Source: Ichthyophonus hoferi (lineage: Eukaryota > Opisthokonta > Ichthyosporea > Ichthyophonida > Ichthyophonidae). From it: DNA of 12,600 nt. Both the position numbers and the translations under genes were made by a program. The DNA lies in NCBI GenBank assembly GCA_002751075.1, contig NAOQ01000894.1, positions 9,955 through 22,554 of the forward strand, in the 5' to 3' direction. The notes under the pieces were generated by a model. The model was not told where the DNA came from, ran no database searches, and was given only the letters and a program-made list of their open reading frames with translations. How positions within the stretch are numbered: the stretch's first letter is position 1; each line of letters begins with the position of its first letter. Shown piece after piece: positions 8,976-12,600 of the stretch.

Positions 8976-9023
8976 TAATCTCAATGCGCTAATCTAATCT
9001 CAATGCGCTAATCTAATCTCAAT
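8976..9023. repeat. 19-bp tandem repeat, 2.5 copies, upstream of a TATA box
   Basis: The unit TAATCTCAATGCGCTAATC occurs perfectly at 8976-8994 and 8995-9013, followed by a partial copy. It sits 20-80 bp upstream of the TATA box at 8945-8955, where activator sites are often found, so it may be a repeated protein-binding site. Confidence 0.85.
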
Positions 9024-9030
9024 AATCTCA

Positions 9031-9505
9031 TAAAATGCCTAGTTCGCTGAAGTTTTTTTTACAGCTGTACATCCAATGAGTTGTCACGTAACGGGATAGA
9101 CTATATTTGAATATATACGGGTTTAAAATAATCGATTAAAAGCTGCTAATCATTTTTTGTACAATTTAAATTACGCTAATGGTAATACATCATTCTAGCC
9201 CATAGCCTTCTTTGGGATCTCCATTTGGTTTGCGAATAATAGTTGGTTTTCTGGGCTAGTGAGGAATAGCTAATTAATCCGATCTGTATTCAAGGCTCAG
9301 TTGCATTGGTGGAGATCCTGCGTATACCGACTCTCTACGTAACCGTCTGTTCTAATTCGGAAGGAGTCAATGCTTTGTTTCGCTTAGGTGCTAATGTAGA
9401 TACTGCTGCACAATGAGACCAGTAAGAGATGCTATATTATGATGTAAATAATAACTATTATGCCGAGTGCGTGTGTGTTAGCTAGGGTGCCGCGTATGTG
9501 TAAGC
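9031..9505. other. Spacer, nothing recognised
   Basis: I see no coding, RNA gene or repeat signal in this stretch beyond short T runs. Confidence 0.4.
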
Positions 9506-9509
9506 AGGG

Positions 9510-9710
9510 GAGGGTCGTTTATTAGTTGTTTATGCTTATTTCTATACTTTCCCGATCTTTGTTTATTGTAAGTGTTAATTTTGGTTAACACCTGTGGCCG
9601 TGTTCATTAATGTATATGAGACCAACCGTAAAGATCCCTATTGATTAATGCAATTCGCAAAAGGCTACTAACCAGCGGCGGATCATGAAATACTTTGTCC
9701 GATATCAGTT
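9510..9710. repeat. Copy A of a diverged dispersed repeat
   Basis: It contains TTTGGTTAACACC with TGTGGC just after (9582-9598), and CGTAAAGATCC followed by TGATTAAT at 9627-9649. The first block recurs at 12522 and the second at 11813. The ends are not defined. Confidence 0.45.
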
Positions 9711-9741
9711 GAATACAGAAAAGACAGCCGGACCTTCTACA

Positions 9742-9802
9742 ATCAAATCTGGTCGTAAATATCAAATCTGGTCGTAAATATCAAATCTGGTCGTAAATAT
9801 CA
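9742..9802. repeat. 19-bp tandem repeat, 3.2 copies
   Basis: The unit ATCAAATCTGGTCGTAAAT occurs identically at 9742-9760, 9761-9779 and 9780-9798, plus four extra bases. Perfect identity points to a recent expansion. An isolated TCTGGTCGTAA match lies near 11108. Confidence 0.9.
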
Positions 9803-10126
9803 TCCTTTGCGCTAATAAAATAGTCAAATTATCCGTCTTGTATTTGTATTACACTATATATATTAAACTGTACTATAGTATGCAGTACGGCCTATTCTCC
9901 AACTGCAACTGAAAGTATAGGTGTCAAATTCAATAATGTGAAGACTATTGGAAATTGAAGTGCTTGATTGGTACTGATGTGATAATACAAACATACATTA
10001 GTAATTTCTAACCCATAAGTACAATTAAAAGACCTGTATGCAACCCCTTATTACATTTAGTTATGCGACACATCCACATAAACCACCATATAAAACCTCA
10101 GGTAATACAATTGACATGATATACAA
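9803..10126. other. Spacer downstream of the LINE-like fragment
   Basis: This AT-rich stretch has no coding signal. It could include the 3' tail of the LINE-like remnant, but I see no clear tail repeat or target-site duplication. Confidence 0.35.
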
Positions 10127-10757
10127 CTAGCTATTCTGTTCAACTAATGCCACAAAAAAGATGGGCCTATAGCTTACACTATGGAAATCAGGGCGTTTCC
10201 TACAGTCATAGCTCTTTTTTAACCCAAGTTGGAACATATAAGCTGCTACAATATGGTAAAAAGAATTTAACCTGGCTAGAATAGAATCTAGTGAAGTGAA
10301 TCGAAGGATCAAAGTTTCTTCACTTGTGTGAAGTAAATTCTTTTCGTCGTATTCTGTATGGCCGAGCTGCTCTCGTGGCATCCTCTGCTGAATCTACACC
10401 AACCCTTACTCTTTTTAAATTGTCAGTATCAATGGAAATAAATGCCTTGCCAATATTCACAGTATCAGTGATAGTAGGTATGTGTGTGTTGTGCATGGAG
10501 CTATGCTCATATACATGTTTTTGTTCTATTTTTGGGGTTTCCGTTTCTAGTTTGGTTCTCCTTCTGTGTTTATTCATACTCTCTTTAATAAGGTAATTAA
10601 TGATTTTAATTTTAATTTCTCTAATCGGGTGCCTACCTGTCGATTTAGTTTATTGATATTTTTCCACCCCAGCTCTAGAACCGTTTCTTTTATACACTGG
10701 CTTTGGCTAATATAACGTTCAAAGTTTCTGTATCTTTGTAAAATGTGTGTAGAGGTT
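10127..10757 (-). mobile_element. Probable decayed LINE (CR1/Jockey-like) 3' end
   Basis: On the minus strand a 57-codon stop-free stretch (about 10584-10757) contains LQRYRNFERY and, further on, ETVLELGW and NRQVGTRL. This resembles the region after the reverse transcriptase in CR1/Jockey-type LINEs, whose pattern is an IQRRA-type start, then an LGW motif, then RR-x-RL. Further on, at about 10330-10380, a segment reading ATRAARPYRIRR recalls the TRxxRxxHxxKF block. A following frame has KFFLPYCSSLYVPTW, like the SFFPxTIxxWNxLP end motif. The pieces lie in different frames, and the LGW-to-TR gap is about 100 codons, longer than the usual 40-60. The copy is therefore old and probably carries an insertion. 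No reverse transcriptase core was found upstream. The family match is from memory of motifs only. Confidence 0.38.
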
Positions 10758-10763
10758 TACACG

Positions 10764-10787
10764 CCCACGCCCACCCACCCACCCCCC
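10764..10787 (-). other. G-quadruplex motif (five G-tracts on the minus strand)
   Basis: The plus strand has C-tracts of 3, 3, 3, 3 and 6 at 10764-66, 10770-72, 10774-76, 10778-80 and 10782-87, with loops of 3, 1, 1 and 1. On the minus strand this meets the G3+N1-7 rule for an intramolecular quadruplex; the C strand could form an i-motif. It is by far the most GC-rich spot in the right half. Confidence 0.75.
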
Positions 10788-10800
10788 GAGGGGTGTCGCA

Positions 10801-11640
10801 AATGTCTGGCCTTTATTATGGACTTTGTTTTGTGTTATACTTGTTTCTTATCATATCTTGACTCTAGCTTTGCTATCTTGTTAGCGTAACACATGAAGTC
10901 CTAGAGATCCACTGGAAATGTCTAGTCCTATCTCGATAAAATTATATAAGTTTTTCCTTTTATTTGTCACTAGCTCACTAGCTAATTCACTGCATGCAAA
11001 CTATGTATTGACAAAATAATTTAAAGCTACGTTTTCGTAATATAAATGAATTAACTATAACAAAAAAACCGTTGACCGCTTTGTGATTGTGATTTTTGAC
11101 AAGAAATTCTGGTCGTAACATACAATAATTCTTTATTTTTTATTTTTTATTAGAATGTAACAGATTTGATTTGCTTATTTTCGGCTGTTAGCCAAATAGT
11201 AGAAATTATCTATCAAACCTACGTAATGAGTCAGATTGCGATAGATTCCTGTATAAAATATTTTATTTTAGGTATGTTGTTTAATCTAAATTTAGTATGA
11301 CCACGTAACATGCTTATAATCGTATAAATTGACCAGTGTGTTTTTGAGGCAGGGTTTCTAGTTTTATTTACAACACTGTTCGCCACCTGACATGCGCCAT
11401 TGTCCGGGTAGCGGCTTTAAATAAGAGCAGGGTGTGCATATCCTATAGTTTTCCCATTTCTAAAACCCATAGTTTAGGGCATGTCGTGAGTGGTATACTT
11501 AAATTTAACCATTTTGTAGATATTCTAAAGTCTTGAGCGTCAAAGAGAATATCAACACGTCAGTATCTAAGAAATACACTAGTATCGTTCTCAATTAACT
11601 TACCTTTACAATCCCATATTCATACTCATATATTATCTAG
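10801..11640. other. Spacer, nothing recognised
   Basis: No conserved coding block, RNA gene or clear repeat is seen. If the LINE fragment were complete, its reverse transcriptase would be expected here on the minus strand, but no YADD-type motif was found. Confidence 0.4.
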
Positions 11641-11709
11641 CTACATGAAGGTAGATATATATATATATAATGCAAAGCTTGGTTTTATAATGGTTGAGAT
11701 ATCATTACC

Positions 11710-11850
11710 CCTGTTTATTAATAGTTGTTTTTGTTTCTTTTATCCTTTCCGCAACATCCATTTATCGCCGGTGTCAATAGCGGCTGTGTTAATCAATGCC
11801 AATGGGAACTATCGTAAAGATCCTTACTGATTAATACAATTTACAGAAGA
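11710..11850. repeat. Copy B of the diverged dispersed repeat
   Basis: CGTAAAGATCC at 11813-11823, followed by TGATTAAT, matches copy A over about 39 bp with roughly a fifth of positions changed. The upstream T-rich stretch and a GTGTTAATCAATGCC segment also resemble copy A. Confidence 0.4.
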
Positions 11851-12049
11851 TCAATGAGGCCCACTATTTGGTCTTGTTTCGATGATATAATATTATTGTG
11901 TTTTCATATCAACGGCCCTTCAGTTAATTTATTAATTAATGGAAGTGTTCACATTTACATCATAAAATTCAATTTAACTAATAAAGAACGCTATTTAATG
12001 AAAATCTTGAACCAATCATTTCATGATCTGCTTGTTACAGAATATCGGT

Positions 12050-12175
12050 TGAGCTTTATTATCCCCTTGTTTTGTTTTTGTACTTTGCTTTTACCGTTAG
12101 CACTAATCTTTCCAGTTTAACAGCAATGTTGTTATGCTCTTCTTTAGATGGTGAATTAACTTATTGATGTAATAG
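12050..12175. repeat. Copy C of the diverged dispersed repeat (weak)
   Basis: A TTTATTA then T-rich stretch leads to CAGTTTAACAGCAATG, which parallels the layout of copies A and D but with lower identity. It starts about 340 bp after copy B and about 410 bp before copy D. Confidence 0.25.
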
Positions 12176-12464
12176 GGCCTGTATGTTGCGTACTTTGACT
12201 TCGATCGAACCTACTGTAATTAGTGATATTGTAGCAATTTAGTATGGGTGTATGGAATTGGCCAACAAATATGTCTATTGTAATGATATGTGATTAACCA
12301 ATCGCCGCCTGGTGCGCTTGTTACTAAAATTTTGGTTAATTTATGTATGGAATGATATAGTAAAGTTCATACGGCTCGTATTGTGGGATGTGTTAATCAG
12401 GACAGTCATAGAATATTTCGGACAAGAACTTTGTATTTTGGCTACTGATACCGTGCATGTCTTA
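12176..12464. other. Spacer between repeat copies C and D
   Basis: Nothing recognised. The plus-strand open frame from 12312 has no start context or domain and is rich in Leu, Ile and Phe from AT-rich codons. Confidence 0.35.
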
Positions 12465-12580
12465 ACAGGTCTTTTGTTATTAATTTTTATTTTCCTTTAT
12501 ATTCTGTTTTATTGCCAGTGCTTTGGTTAACACCAATGTGGCTAGGTTCAATAACTTAAATGGAGCTAATCATTAATATT
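12465..12580. repeat. Copy D of the diverged dispersed repeat
   Basis: TTTGGTTAACACC is identical to copy A over 13 bases (starting at 12522), and TGTGGC follows in both after a small indel. A T-rich stretch precedes it, as in A. Confidence 0.4.
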
Positions 12581-12600
12581 CGTATTGGCTTATACACATC

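Noticed and set aside
11854-12120. Plus-strand open frame with FDDIILL resembling a reverse transcriptase YADD motif
   Set aside because: No other reverse transcriptase motif surrounds it, and it lies on the opposite strand from the LINE-like fragment.

Overview
The window looks like nuclear DNA of an intron-bearing eukaryote. It is AT-rich, spacers are long and full of microsatellites, introns are GT-AG, and there are TATA and AATAAA signals. There are no operons, ribosome binding sites or bacterial-type genes. The species cannot be named from the sequence. A protist or early-branching animal lineage would fit, but that is a guess.

Left third (1-2830): the 5' half of a NEK-family (NIMA-related) serine/threonine kinase gene on the minus strand. 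I rebuilt six phase-consistent exons from short conserved blocks. They run from the ATG at 2641 to 246 and give 164 residues, from the start to just past the DFG motif. The rest of the kinase domain lies beyond position 1. The introns carry a (GA)n tract that doubles as a polypyrimidine tract, a seven-copy minisatellite touching a splice donor, and a tandem triplication that includes the first donor site.

Middle (2830-9030): mostly AT-rich spacer with hexanucleotide repeats. It holds two intronless genes for small secreted proteins. One is a 162-residue cysteine-free beta-rich protein on the plus strand (5968-6456). The other is a 139-residue protein with six mature cysteines on the minus strand (8465-8884), which has a clear TATA box and a 19-bp tandem repeat upstream. 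A weak, phase-compatible pair of exon candidates lies on the minus strand at 4798-5141.

Right third (9030-12600): no host gene that I can support. It holds a second 19-bp tandem repeat, a probable decayed 3' end of a non-LTR retrotransposon (LINE) on the minus strand near 10.1-10.76 kb, a strong G-quadruplex motif beside it, and a diverged repeat family with copies near 9.5, 11.7, 12.05 and 12.5 kb.

The three coding genes show no shared pathway. The kinase is probably cytoplasmic or associated with centrosomes or cilia, while the two small proteins are headed for the secretory route.
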